NCBI RefSeq assembly: GCF_003664585.1
Contig: NZ_RCHI01000005.1
Span: 1-64,000, forward strand
Direction of reading: 5' to 3'
Length of the DNA: 64,000 nucleotides
Source: Paenirhodobacter hankyongi
GTDB taxonomy: Bacteria; Pseudomonadota; Alphaproteobacteria; Rhodobacterales; Rhodobacteraceae
Each line of letters opens with the position of its first letter. Position 1 is the first letter of the stretch. Positions 1-8,436 of the stretch are shown here, in pieces. A model generated the notes under the pieces. The model worked only from the letters and a program-made list of their open reading frames with translations. It had not been told where the DNA came from and did no database searches. The position numbers and the translations under genes are program-made.

Positions 1-93
1 TCGGCGGGATATCTCAAGCTCAAGATGCAGGAGTGGAACGCCTTCGTGAACCACTTCTCCCACTGGGAACGCGACAACACCCTCGATATCTGA
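1..93 (+). CDS. C-terminal end of a probable glutamine synthetase family protein (partial)
   Basis: Only the last 30 codons are in the window, open at the left edge and ending at TGA 91-93. The tail is rich in Lys, Trp and His and ends in Asp-Ile. It recalls the C-terminal tails of GlnT/type III glutamine synthetase-like proteins, which ligate ammonia or an amine to glutamate. No catalytic motif is visible, so the family call is tentative. A strong hairpin lies 42 bases after the stop, so this is the last gene of its transcript. Confidence 0.4.
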   Translation, partial: SAGYLKLKMQEWNAFVNHFSHWERDNTLDI

Positions 94-134
94 ACCAAAA
101 ATGCGCGCCCGCGATGCCGGGCCCGCATCATGGA

Positions 135-160
135 AAACGGCGCCCCGAGGGGCGCCGTTT
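135..160. terminator. Bidirectional intrinsic terminator between convergent genes
   Basis: A perfect 12-bp stem (135-146 pairing with 149-160) begins with AAA and ends with TTT, with a two-base loop. It sits between the rightward gene ending at 93 and the leftward gene ending at 180. The A-run on one side and T-run on the other suit termination from both directions. Confidence 0.8.
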
Positions 161-179
161 CGCATGTCGGGGGGAGCGC

Positions 180-1733
180 TCAGGCGCGGGCCGCCGCCTC
201 GATCTGTGCCTCGAGCATCGAGCCGGTCTCGATGAAGCGCTGGTGCCAAGACAGCGCCTCGGTCAGCAGATGCGGCGCGTGCTTGCCCCAGCTGCCCGAG
301 ATCGAGCGGGCGAAGTAATCCTCGAGCATCGGGCGATAGGCCGGGTGGGCGCAGTTGCGGATGATCAGCTCGGCGCGCTTGCGCGGCGCCAGGCCGCGCA
401 GGTCGGCCAGGCCCTGCTCGGTGACGATCACCTGCACGTCCTGGCTGATGTGGTCGACATGGGCCGCCATCGGCACGATCGCCGAGATCTTGCCGCCCTT
501 CGCCGTCGAGGGGGTCATGAAGATCGACATGAAGGCGTTGCGGGCGAAGTCGCCCGAGCCGCCGATGCCGTTCTGGATCCGCGAGCCCATGACATGGGTC
601 GAGTTCACGTTGCCGTAGATGTCGGCCTCGATCAGCCCGTTCATCGCGATCACGCCCAGACGGCGGACGAGTTCGGGGTGGTTCGAGATTTCCTGCGGGC
701 GCAGGATCAGCTTGGTGCGATAGTGATCGGCACGCGCGTTCAGATCATGGGCGCGTTCGGGGCTGAGCGAGAAGGCGGTGGCCGAGGCCATGCGCAGCTT
801 GCCCGCGTCGATCATGTCGAGCATGCCGTCCTGGATCACCTCGGTGAAGGCGGTCATCGGCTCGAAGGGGGCGTTGATCAGGCCGGCCATCACCGCGTTC
901 GGCACGTTGCCGACGCCCGATTGCAGCGGCAGCAGCGCCTTCGGCAGGCGGCCCTTCTTCACCTCATGGGCGAGGAACTCGAGAATGTGTTCCGCGATCG
1001 CCTGGGCCGAGCCGTCGGGCTTCGAGAAGGGCGCGTTGCGGTCGGCGGCGTCGGTCTCGATGATCGCCACGACCTTCGAGTGGTCGACGTGGAAATGCGG
1101 CTCGCCGATGCGCTGATCGGGCGCGATCAGCGGGATCGGCACGCGGTGCGGCGGCAGGCGGGTGCCGTAATAGATGTCGTGCATCCCCTCGAGCGATTCC
1201 GACTGCCAGCGGTTCACCTCGAGGATGATCTTGTCTGCGCGATCGAGCCAGGTCTTGTTGTTGCCGACCGAGGAGGAGGGGATCAGCTGACCGCCGGGCG
1301 TGATGCCCGAGATCTCGACCACGGCGAAGTCGAGTTCGCCATAGAGCCCTTCCCAGACCATCGGCGCGACCTGGCTCAGGTGCATGTCGACGTAATCCAT
1401 CTCACCGCGGTTGATGCGCTCGCGCAGGATCGGGTCGGAGTTGTAGGGCAGGCGGAACTCGATGCCGTCGGCGCGGGCCAGCGCACCGTCAAGCTCGGGG
1501 CCGGTCGAGGCGCCGGTGAGCACGCGCACGCGGAACGGGCGGCCCTGCGCGTGTTCGGCCTCTGCGCGGGCCGCGAGCGCCACCGGCACCGCCTTCGGAT
1601 AGCCCGAGCCGGTGAAGCCCGACATGCCGATCGTGGCACCGTGCGGGATCAGCGCGGCCGCATCTTCGGCGCTCATCACCCGAGCGGCAAGGCCGGCGTG
1701 GCGCAGGCGGGCGTTCGTCTTGCTGGTGGTCAT
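180..1733 (-). CDS. Acetyl-CoA hydrolase/CoA-transferase family protein (succinyl-CoA:acetate CoA-transferase type)
   Basis: A 517-aa class I CoA-transferase that moves CoA between carboxylates (acetate, succinate or propionate), or hydrolyses acetyl-CoA. Conserved blocks are the early GMSGFTGSGYPK segment (about 36-47), the GVGN oxyanion-loop region (273-276) and FTEVIQDG, with Glu298 as the likely catalytic residue. The length fits AarC/Ach1/ScpC proteins. The start is the ATG at 1733 because a strong GGGAGGAG ribosome site lies just upstream; the in-frame start 20 codons earlier has none. A separate transcript from feoB is likely, since 155 bases divide them. The substrate pair cannot be read from sequence. 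Confidence 0.87.
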   Translation of the reverse strand: MTTSKTNARLRHAGLAARVMSAEDAAALIPHGATIGMSGFTGSGYPKAVPVALAARAEAEHAQGRPFRVRVLTGASTGPELDGALARADGIEFRLPYNSDPILRERINRGEMDYVDMHLSQVAPMVWEGLYGELDFAVVEISGITPGGQLIPSSSVGNNKTWLDRADKIILEVNRWQSESLEGMHDIYYGTRLPPHRVPIPLIAPDQRIGEPHFHVDHSKVVAIIETDAADRNAPFSKPDGSAQAIAEHILEFLAHEVKKGRLPKALLPLQSGVGNVPNAVMAGLINAPFEPMTAFTEVIQDGMLDMIDAGKLRMASATAFSLSPERAHDLNARADHYRTKLILRPQEISNHPELVRRLGVIAMNGLIEADIYGNVNSTHVMGSRIQNGIGGSGDFARNAFMSIFMTPSTAKGGKISAIVPMAAHVDHISQDVQVIVTEQGLADLRGLAPRKRAELIIRNCAHPAYRPMLEDYFARSISGSWGKHAPHLLTEALSWHQRFIETGSMLEAQIEAAARA

Positions 1734-1888
1734 CTGGCTCCTCCCAAACCCCTGAGGTCGCAGCAACGGTCGTTCATATTCCGTCGCGCGCATGAAACTA
1801 TCCGAAAGCAGAATGCCGCGCGTTTGTCGATGGCGTAACAGACATGCGCCCCGTGCATGGCTTTCGCAAGAATGTTAGGCGCGGCCTG

Positions 1889-3787
1889 TCAGCCCGCGCC
1901 GAGCAGCACGGCGAGGTGATAGGTGACGAAAGACCCCACCCAGGCCAGCACGAACATGTAGCCGAAGGTGAGCCACATCCAGCGCGCGCCGCCCGCCTCG
2001 CGCCGGATCACGGCGAGGGTCGAGATGCATTGCGGCGCGAAGATATACCACACGAGGAGCGAGAGCGCGGTGGCGAGGCTCCAGTTCGCGGCAAGGATCG
2101 CACCAAGCGCCGAGGTGCTGTCGCCGCCCACGGCATAGACCGTGGCAAGGCCCGAGACGGCGATCTCGCGCGCTGCCATGCCGGGCACCAGCGCCACGGC
2201 GATCTGCCAGTTGAAGCCGATCGGCGCGAGGATCGGTTCCAGAAGATGGCCGATCATCGCGGCGAAGGAATAGAGGATCGGCGGCTCGGTCGCGCCCGCC
2301 GGCGCGAAGGGGAAGGTGGCCAGCAGCCAGATCAGCACCGTCATCGCGAAGATCGTGGTGCCCGCGCGTTTCAGGAACGCCTTCGCCCGGGTCGAGAGCC
2401 CGATCGCCACCGAGCGCGGCCGCGGCAGCTTATAATCGGGCAGGTCGAGCATGAAGGGCGGCGAGGGCTCGCGCCGCCAGAACATGAACTTCGCCGCGGC
2501 CGAGACCGCCAGCGCCGAGACGATGCCGGCGGCGTAAAGGCCGAACATCACCAGCCCCTGCAGGCTGAGCACGCCGAGCACATGGCGCGCCGGGATGAAG
2601 GCCGAGATGATCAGCGTATAGACCGGGATCCGCGCCGAGCAGGTCATCAGCGGTGCGACCAGGATCGTCGTCAGCCGGTCGCGGCGGTTGTCGATCACCC
2701 GCGCCGCCATGATCCCGGGCACGGCACAGGCGAAGGAGGACAGCAGCGGGATGAAGGCGCGCCCGTGCAGCCCCGCGCCGCCCATGATCTTGTCCATCAG
2801 GAACGCCGCCCGCGCCATGTAGCCAAGGTCTTCGAGCAGCAGGATGAAGAGGAACAGGATCAGGATCTGCGGCAGGAACACCAGCACGCCGCCCACGCCC
2901 GCGATCACCGCATCCAGAAGGAAGCTCTGCACGATGCCCGCGGGCACATGCGCGGCGACGAAACCGCCCACCACGCCAAAGCCCGCGTCGATCAGGTCCA
3001 TCAGCGGCGCGGCCCAGGTGAAGACCGCCTGGAACATCACGAAGAGCAGCACCAGCAGGAAGACGAGGCCGAAGACCGGGTGCAGCAACACGCGGTCGAT
3101 GCGGTTCGTCAGCGTGTCGGGCAGCTCGGGCTCGGTCACCGCGCGCGCGATCAGCCGGTCGGCGGCGCGGTGGCTCAGCCGCAGGTCCGCCGCATTGGGC
3201 GGGCTCCACAGGTTCGGGCCGGGCTCGGGCACGCCGCGGGCAAGGATCGCGTCGAGCTCGGCGTGCAGCGCATCGAGCCCGCCCTTGCGCACCGAATTCG
3301 CGGTGACGACCGGCACGCCCAGGGTTTCGGAAAGCGCGTTGGTGTCGATCTCGATGCCGCGGTGGCGGGCGATGTCGATCATGTTCATCACCAGCACCAT
3401 CGGCAGGCCGGTGGCGGCAAGCTCCATCGCCAGCCGCAACCCCGAGCGCGGCGCCGAGGCATCGGCCACGACCAGCAGCAGGTCGGGCACGCGTTCGTTG
3501 TGATGGCGACCAAGGACCACGTCGCGGGTCACCACCTCGTCGGGGCTGCGCGCGCGCAGGCTGTGGGTGCCGGGCAGGTCGATGACCCCGATCGAGGCGC
3601 CCGAGGGCAGCTTCGCCAGCCCCGCCTTGCGCTCGACGGTGACGCCCGAATAGTTGCCCACATGCTGGCGCGAGCCGGTCAGGGCGTTGAAAAGCGCGGT
3701 CTTGCCGCAGTTCGGCGGGCCGACGATCGCCAGGCGAAGGTCGTCGGGGCGCGCCGCGGCGGGCGCGGGAGTGTCGCAGCAGTCCAT
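1889..3787 (-). CDS. feoB: Ferrous iron transporter FeoB
   Basis: Inner-membrane Fe(II) permease with an N-terminal G protein. The P-loop GPPNCGKT is at 23-30, the G2 Thr at 50, DLPGT (G3) at 70-74 and NMID (G4) at 135-138. Two Gate regions follow, each carrying the family cysteine segments (FACAVPGIMAAR and TCSARIPVY) and surrounded by multiple membrane helices. At 632 aa it is shorter than enterobacterial FeoB (about 770 aa), as is common in alphaproteobacteria. An extra Cys pair lies at residues 3-4. feoA starts the operon 10 bases upstream. No feoC is present. Confidence 0.95.
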   Translation of the reverse strand: MDCCDTPAPAAARPDDLRLAIVGPPNCGKTALFNALTGSRQHVGNYSGVTVERKAGLAKLPSGASIGVIDLPGTHSLRARSPDEVVTRDVVLGRHHNERVPDLLLVVADASAPRSGLRLAMELAATGLPMVLVMNMIDIARHRGIEIDTNALSETLGVPVVTANSVRKGGLDALHAELDAILARGVPEPGPNLWSPPNAADLRLSHRAADRLIARAVTEPELPDTLTNRIDRVLLHPVFGLVFLLVLLFVMFQAVFTWAAPLMDLIDAGFGVVGGFVAAHVPAGIVQSFLLDAVIAGVGGVLVFLPQILILFLFILLLEDLGYMARAAFLMDKIMGGAGLHGRAFIPLLSSFACAVPGIMAARVIDNRRDRLTTILVAPLMTCSARIPVYTLIISAFIPARHVLGVLSLQGLVMFGLYAAGIVSALAVSAAAKFMFWRREPSPPFMLDLPDYKLPRPRSVAIGLSTRAKAFLKRAGTTIFAMTVLIWLLATFPFAPAGATEPPILYSFAAMIGHLLEPILAPIGFNWQIAVALVPGMAAREIAVSGLATVYAVGGDSTSALGAILAANWSLATALSLLVWYIFAPQCISTLAVIRREAGGARWMWLTFGYMFVLAWVGSFVTYHLAVLLGAG

Positions 3788-3797
3788 CTGGTCCGGT

Positions 3798-4109
3798 TCA
3801 GGAAACGAGGATCGCCATCGCCTCGCGACGGCGCAGCGCCACGGTGGCGCCGTTCACCCGCACGGCGATCGGATCGCGGCCGAAGAGCCCCTCGTGCAGG
3901 ATCGCGACGCGCGCGCCCTCGACGAAGCCAAGCTCGATCAGCCGCCGTTCCATCTCCTCGGCGGGCAGGGTGTTCGAATGGGCGGCGGGCAGGATGCGGA
4001 AGACATGGCCGGAAAAGCCCCTGTGCAGGGCCCCGAGCGGACGATGCGCGGCCTCGGGCACGTGACCCGGCAGGCTGGCGGCGTCGATCGGCTGCGGCGA
4101 GATCATCAT
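3798..4109 (-). CDS. feoA: Ferrous iron transport accessory protein FeoA
   Basis: A small cytosolic SH3-like protein (103 aa) thought to modulate FeoB. The core reads like FeoA: a Gly-rich turn, an MERRLIELGFVEGARV segment near residues 53-68, then the beta-rich half ending in RREAMAILVS. It is longer than the usual 75-85 aa, with about 25 extra N-terminal residues. Two adjacent ATGs (4109 and 4106) share one GGAGGG site. It is the first gene of feoAB. Confidence 0.9.
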   Translation of the reverse strand: MMISPQPIDAASLPGHVPEAAHRPLGALHRGFSGHVFRILPAAHSNTLPAEEMERRLIELGFVEGARVAILHEGLFGRDPIAVRVNGATVALRRREAMAILVS

Positions 4110-4187
4110 CTCCGGTTCCCTCCGTTCTGGGCCGGCGGGCTGTGCGGGGCCACGGTTCGGGCCGGGCGACAGCGCGTCGATGTGCCC

Positions 4188-4215
4188 TTCATACTATTCC
4201 GAGTGAAGCAATCAA
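4188..4215 (-). promoter_or_regulatory. Candidate promoter of feoAB
   Basis: On the minus strand TTGATT (4215-4210) is followed after 16 bases by TATGAA (4193-4188). The region is AT-rich against its surroundings. It would give a leader of about 70 bases before feoA. Just upstream is an 8-bp palindrome GAATATTC (4216-4223) joined to a perfect 8-bp-stem hairpin (4221-4228 with 4234-4241), a possible operator. Promoter strength and regulator are inferred only. Confidence 0.4.
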
Positions 4216-4344
4216 GAATATTCCCGCGGCTCGCGCGGGAATGTGATGCGGCGCGCTGCCGCAAGGTTCCGGGCGCCGGACCCGGCGGGGGTCTTGCGCG
4301 GGGCGCGGGCGCCGCGCAGGATCGGCGCGGCAGCGGAGGAGGCG

Positions 4345-5991
4345 ATGGACGCAGACCAGATCATGGCGGGCAGGCGACAGTCGGGGCGGCCGCGCAAGGC
4401 GCGCGCGCCGGTGCCGGCGACGCGTGCGGGCGCGATCGACGCCGCCTATCTGGCGCAGGCCCCGGCCGCGCATCGCCGCGCCCATGCGCAGGTGCTGACC
4501 CCGCCGGATCTTGCCGCGCTGATGGCCGAGTGGATCGCCGCGGCGCGCCCCGCGACGCTGCTCGATCCGGCCTTCGGCACCGGCATCCTCGCCCGCGCCG
4601 TCGCCGCCCGCCGCCCCGGCATCGCCGTCACCGGCTGGGAGGTCGATCCCGAGATTGCCGGGGCGGGGCAGGCGGCCTGCGCGGCGGAGGGGCTGGAGCC
4701 CGATCTGCGGCTTGGCGATTTCCTCGCCAGCGCGCCCGAGCCGGTCGAGGCGGTGATCGCCAATCCGCCCTGGCTGCGGCCGCTCGCGGGCAACGGGCTG
4801 CGCGCGCAGATCCGGGCGATGGCGGTGCGCACCGGGCTGCCGCTGCAGGGCGCGGTGAATGCCTATACCTTGTTCGTGATCGAGGCCTGCCGGCGGCTGC
4901 GCCCGGGCGGGCGCGGCGCCTTCCTGCTTCCGGCCGAATGGGCGAATGCCAATTCCGGCGCGGTGCTGAAGGAGTTTCTCCTCTCCCGCGGGCTGCTGCG
5001 CCGGCTGGTCTCGGTGTGCAACCTGCGCCCGGTCTTTGCCGATGCGCTGACCACGGCGAGCCTTGTCCTGGTCGAGGCGCCGCGTGCGGGCGAGGCCCTG
5101 CCCGAGACGATCGACTGCCTCTTCGTGCCCGAGGGCGCGGCGCTGCCCGGCCCGGGCACCTCCGGCCGGCCGGTGCCGGTGGCGGCGCTGCGCGCGGCGC
5201 CGAAATGGGACGTGCTCTTGCGCGATCTGCCCGAGGCCCCGCCGCCGGGCTTCGTCCGGCTGGCCGCGCTTGCCACCACCCGGCGGGGCCTTGCGACCGG
5301 GGCGAACGGCTTCTTTCACCTGAGCCGGGCCGCGGCGCTTGCGCAGGGCATCGCGCCGCACCGGTGGCGCGCTTGCGTGGCAAAGGCGGGCGATGCGCCG
5401 GGTCCGGTCTTCACCGCCGCCGATCTTGACGCGCTCGAGGCGGCGGGGCGGCCCACGGTCTTTCTCGACCTGACACCGCCGCTCGCGCCCGCCGAGGCGG
5501 CCTATGTCGACGCGGGGGCCGCCGAGGGGCTTGATGCGCGCTTCCTCACCCGCAACCGCACGCCCTGGCACGCGCCCGAACGGCTGTATGTCGCGCCGAT
5601 CTGGGCCGCGACCTTCGCCCGCGACCGGCTGCGCTTCGTGCTGAACGAGGCGGGCGCGCTGCAGCTGACCGCCTTTCACGGCATCTTTCCCGAGCGGCGC
5701 GACCGCGCCTTCCTGCGCGCGCTGACCGCCTGCCTGAACGCCACGCCGGTCGCCGATCTGGCCGAGGCGCAGCTGCGCCGCTATGGCGGCGGCCTGCGCA
5801 AGATCGAGCCGCGCGACCTCGCGGAGATCGCCGTGCCCGACCTGCGCCGGGTGCCGCCCGCGCGGCTGGCCGCGCTTGGCCGGGCATTGACCGCATTGAA
5901 CGAGGGCCGGCGGGGCGCACAGGCGCGCCTCGACCGGCTGGTGGAGGAGGTCGCGGCCGAGATCGCGACAAAACCGGAGGAGAGCACATGA
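4345..5991 (+). CDS. Orphan N6-adenine DNA methyltransferase (gamma-class, Eco57I/TaqI-like)
   Basis: A 548-aa AdoMet-dependent methyltransferase. Motif X-like AQVLTPPDLA is at 48-57, motif I LDPAFGTG at 73-80 and the catalytic NPPW motif IV at 140-143. The C-terminal half has the look of a target-recognition domain. The N-terminus before motif X is about 45 residues, too short for the nuclease domain of a type IIG enzyme, and no restriction gene adjoins it, so it is probably a solitary methylase. The ATG at 4345 is chosen because GGAGGAGG lies just upstream; an in-frame ATG at 4243 has no such site. It overlaps the next gene by 4 bases (ATGA), so translation is coupled. An RNA or protein substrate cannot be excluded. 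Confidence 0.8.
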   Translation: MDADQIMAGRRQSGRPRKARAPVPATRAGAIDAAYLAQAPAAHRRAHAQVLTPPDLAALMAEWIAAARPATLLDPAFGTGILARAVAARRPGIAVTGWEVDPEIAGAGQAACAAEGLEPDLRLGDFLASAPEPVEAVIANPPWLRPLAGNGLRAQIRAMAVRTGLPLQGAVNAYTLFVIEACRRLRPGGRGAFLLPAEWANANSGAVLKEFLLSRGLLRRLVSVCNLRPVFADALTTASLVLVEAPRAGEALPETIDCLFVPEGAALPGPGTSGRPVPVAALRAAPKWDVLLRDLPEAPPPGFVRLAALATTRRGLATGANGFFHLSRAAALAQGIAPHRWRACVAKAGDAPGPVFTAADLDALEAAGRPTVFLDLTPPLAPAEAAYVDAGAAEGLDARFLTRNRTPWHAPERLYVAPIWAATFARDRLRFVLNEAGALQLTAFHGIFPERRDRAFLRALTACLNATPVADLAEAQLRRYGGGLRKIEPRDLAEIAVPDLRRVPPARLAALGRALTALNEGRRGAQARLDRLVEEVAAEIATKPEEST

Positions 5992-6830
5992 AACTTCTGC
6001 GATGGGGCGCGGCGGGGGCCGAACGCCCGGGGATGCTGGCGCCCGATGGCACGATCCGCGACCTTGGCGGCGTGCTGACCGATCTGTCGGGCCCGGCGCT
6101 TGCGCCCGAAAGCCTGGCCCGGCTGGCCGCGCTCGACCCCGCGACCCTGCCCGTGGTGGCGCCCGGCACCCGGCTTGGCCCGCCGGTCGCCGGCACCGGC
6201 AAGGTGATCTGCATCGGTCTGAACTATGCCGATCACGCCGCGGAGTCCGGCATGGCGGTGCCGCCCGAGCCGGTGATCTTCCTCAAGGCGCCCTCGGCGA
6301 TCTCGGGGCCCGACGACCCGGTCGAGCTGCCGCGCGGCGCCGAAAAGCTCGACTGGGAGGTGGAGCTGGCCTTCGTCATCGGCACCCGCGCGAAATACGT
6401 CGAGGAAGCCGCGGCGATGGATCATGTGGCGGGCTACATGCTGGCCAATGACGTCAGCGAGCGCGCCTTCCAGACCGAGCGCGCCGGGCAATGGACGAAG
6501 GGCAAGAGCCACGACACTTTCTTCCCCTGCGGCCCCTGGCTCGTCACCCGTGACGAGATCGCCGATCCGCAGGCGCTGGCGCTTGGCGCCTCGGTCAATG
6601 GCGCGGTGATGCAGGCCGGCACCACGGCGACGATGGTCTATGGCGTGCGCTTCCTGGTGAGCTATCTCAGCCGCTTCATGACACTCGAGCCCGGCGACAT
6701 CGTCACCACCGGCACGCCGCCCGGCGTCGGCATGGGGATGAAGCCGCCGCGCTTCCTGCGCCCGGGCGATGTGGTCGCGCTGACGGGCGAGGGGCTGGGG
6801 ATGCAGCGCCAGCGCGTGGTGCCGGCATGA
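5988..6830 (+). CDS. Fumarylacetoacetate hydrolase family protein
   Basis: A 280-aa enzyme of the FAH fold, which cleaves or isomerises beta-diketo or 2-oxo acids in aromatic and sugar-acid degradation. Family marks are GLNYADHAAE (77-86), the metal ligands in DWEVELAF (Glu124, Glu126), Asp155 in the NDVSER block, and the KGKSHDTFFPCGPWL block. An N-terminal lid region of about 65 residues precedes the catalytic domain. It overlaps both neighbours by 4 bases, so it is co-translated with the methyltransferase and the aldehyde dehydrogenase. The exact substrate is unknown; a pathway ending in an aldehyde is an inference from context. Confidence 0.88.
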   Translation: MKLLRWGAAGAERPGMLAPDGTIRDLGGVLTDLSGPALAPESLARLAALDPATLPVVAPGTRLGPPVAGTGKVICIGLNYADHAAESGMAVPPEPVIFLKAPSAISGPDDPVELPRGAEKLDWEVELAFVIGTRAKYVEEAAAMDHVAGYMLANDVSERAFQTERAGQWTKGKSHDTFFPCGPWLVTRDEIADPQALALGASVNGAVMQAGTTATMVYGVRFLVSYLSRFMTLEPGDIVTTGTPPGVGMGMKPPRFLRPGDVVALTGEGLGMQRQRVVPA

Positions 6831-8218
6831 GCGGGGCCGCCTTCACCCGTCTTGCCGCCGGCAATGCCACGCGCCGCACCGGGTTCGGTTACGCCGAGCG
6901 CCGCGCCGCGCTGATCGCCCTTGCGACGGCGATCCGGGCGCATGAGGCCGAGATCATGGCGGCGCTCGCCACCGATCTCGGCAAGCCCGAGACCGAGACC
7001 CGGCTGACCGAGATCGTGCCGGTGCTGGCCGAGATCCGCCATACCCTCGCCCATCTGCGGCGCTGGATGAAGGTGCGCCGCGCGCTGCCGACGCTTGCCA
7101 TGCTCGGCACCCGCGCCCGGCTGCGGCCCGAGCCGAAGGGCACGGTGCTGGTCATCGCGCCCTGGAACTATCCGTTCTCGCTCGCCCTCGGCCCGCTCGT
7201 CTCGGCGCTGGCGGCCGGCAATGGCGCGGTGGTGAAACCCTCGGAACTGGCGCCTGCGACCTCGGCGTTGATCGTGCGCCTGGTCGCCGCCGCGCTGCCC
7301 GAGGATCTGGTGGCGGTGATCGAGGGCGGGGTCGAGACCTCGACGGAACTTCTGGCGCTGCCCTTCGACCACATCTTCTTCACCGGCTCGCCCGCGGTCG
7401 GGCGGGTGGTGATGGCGGCGGCGGCGAAGACGCTCGCCTCGGTCACGCTGGAACTCGGCGGCAAGTCGCCGGTGATCGTCGGCCCCGGGGCGGATCTGAA
7501 GCGCGCCGCGCGGATGGTCGCCTGGGGGAAATTCGCCAATGCCGGCCAGACCTGCATCGCCCCCGACCACGTCTTCGTGCCGCGCGCGCAGGAGGCGGAG
7601 TTCCTGACCGCGCTGCGGGCCGAGATCGCGCGCATGTATGGCACCGATCCGCGCGCCTCGAACAGCTTCGCGCGGATCGTGAACACGCGCCATTTCGCGC
7701 GTCTGAAGGCGATGCTCGACGAGGCGCGGGCGGGTGGGGCGGAACTTGCGGCAGGCGGCGAGGCCGACGCGGCCGCGCGCTATCTCGCCCCCACCGTGCT
7801 GACCCGCACCGATCCGACGATGGCAGTATCGCGCGAGGAGATCTTCGGCCCGGTGCTGCCGGTGATCGCCTATGACGACCTCGACGCGGTGCTCGGCCAG
7901 ATCGAGGCGGGAGAGAAGCCGCTCGCGCTCTACCTCTTCGAGCGTGACCGCGCGGTGATCGAGCATATCAGCGCCGCCACCACCTCGGGCGCGCTCGGGG
8001 TGAACATCACGCTCGCGCATTACCTGCACCTGAACCTGCCCTTCGGCGGTATCGGCAATTCCGGGCTCGGCGCGGCGCACGGGATCTGGGGCTTTCGCGC
8101 CTTCAGCCATGAAAAGCCGGTGCTCGAGGATCGCTTCTCCTCGCTCGGCCTCTTGATGCCCCCCTATACGGGCGCGAAGGCGCGGCTTGCGAAACTGGTG
8201 CAGCGGCTCGTGGGATAG
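6827..8218 (+). CDS. NAD(P)-dependent aldehyde dehydrogenase (class 3/coniferyl-aldehyde type)
   Basis: A 463-aa enzyme that oxidises aldehydes to acids. The PWNYP segment holds Asn114, the nucleotide loop FTGSPAVG is at 185-192, the general base is Glu209 in LELGGK, and the nucleophile is Cys243 in FANAGQTCIAPD. The short length and missing N-terminal extension match class 3 ALDH and coniferyl aldehyde dehydrogenases. The C-terminus, with hydrophobic and basic residues, might touch the membrane, as in some class 3 enzymes. It is the last gene of the three-gene coupled operon; a composite repeat follows its stop. Confidence 0.9.
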   Translation: MSGAAFTRLAAGNATRRTGFGYAERRAALIALATAIRAHEAEIMAALATDLGKPETETRLTEIVPVLAEIRHTLAHLRRWMKVRRALPTLAMLGTRARLRPEPKGTVLVIAPWNYPFSLALGPLVSALAAGNGAVVKPSELAPATSALIVRLVAAALPEDLVAVIEGGVETSTELLALPFDHIFFTGSPAVGRVVMAAAAKTLASVTLELGGKSPVIVGPGADLKRAARMVAWGKFANAGQTCIAPDHVFVPRAQEAEFLTALRAEIARMYGTDPRASNSFARIVNTRHFARLKAMLDEARAGGAELAAGGEADAAARYLAPTVLTRTDPTMAVSREEIFGPVLPVIAYDDLDAVLGQIEAGEKPLALYLFERDRAVIEHISAATTSGALGVNITLAHYLHLNLPFGGIGNSGLGAAHGIWGFRAFSHEKPVLEDRFSSLGLLMPPYTGAKARLAKLVQRLVG

Positions 8219-8226
8219 GCCGGGCA

Positions 8227-8366
8227 GGGGGCGCTGCCCCCTCTTGGCTGCGCCAATTCACCCCCGAGGTATTTCCGGCAAGGAGAAAGCGCGAAGGGTC
8301 TTCCGCTTCCAATTGCCGCAAATATCCCGGGGGTGAGGGCGAAGCCCGAGGGGGCAGCGCCCCCTT
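8227..8366. repeat. Composite inverted repeat of two head-to-head palindromic units
   Basis: The left half has a GGGGGCGCTGCCCCC palindrome (8227-8241) and then a CCCCCGAGGTATTTCCGGCA unit (8261-8280). The right half has the same two parts in reverse complement: a CCCCCGGGATATTTGCGGCA unit (8331-8312) and a matching GGGGGCGCTGCCCCC palindrome (about 8350-8364). The whole block forms an imperfect inverted repeat of about 140 bases. Related units occur at 17678-17700 and 38826-38876. It may act as a terminator for the aldehyde dehydrogenase transcript. Confidence 0.75.
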
Positions 8367-8436
8367 CTGCCGCCCGCCCCCTTGCCCGCAGGGCGGATTT
8401 GCCGCAAACCGGGCCGGTCGCAGGGAGGGAACGGAC

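Noticed and set aside
130-318. Short frame over the first terminator
   Set aside because: It starts inside a terminator hairpin and runs antisense to the CoA-transferase gene.
4202-4215. Fnr-like site (TTGAT half) at the feoA promoter
   Set aside because: Only one half matches TTGAT-N4-ATCAA; the second half is poor. The sequence is better read as a -35 box.
1844-4246. 800-codon open frame opposite feoB
   Set aside because: Arg/His/Asp-rich shadow of feoAB with no motif or start site.
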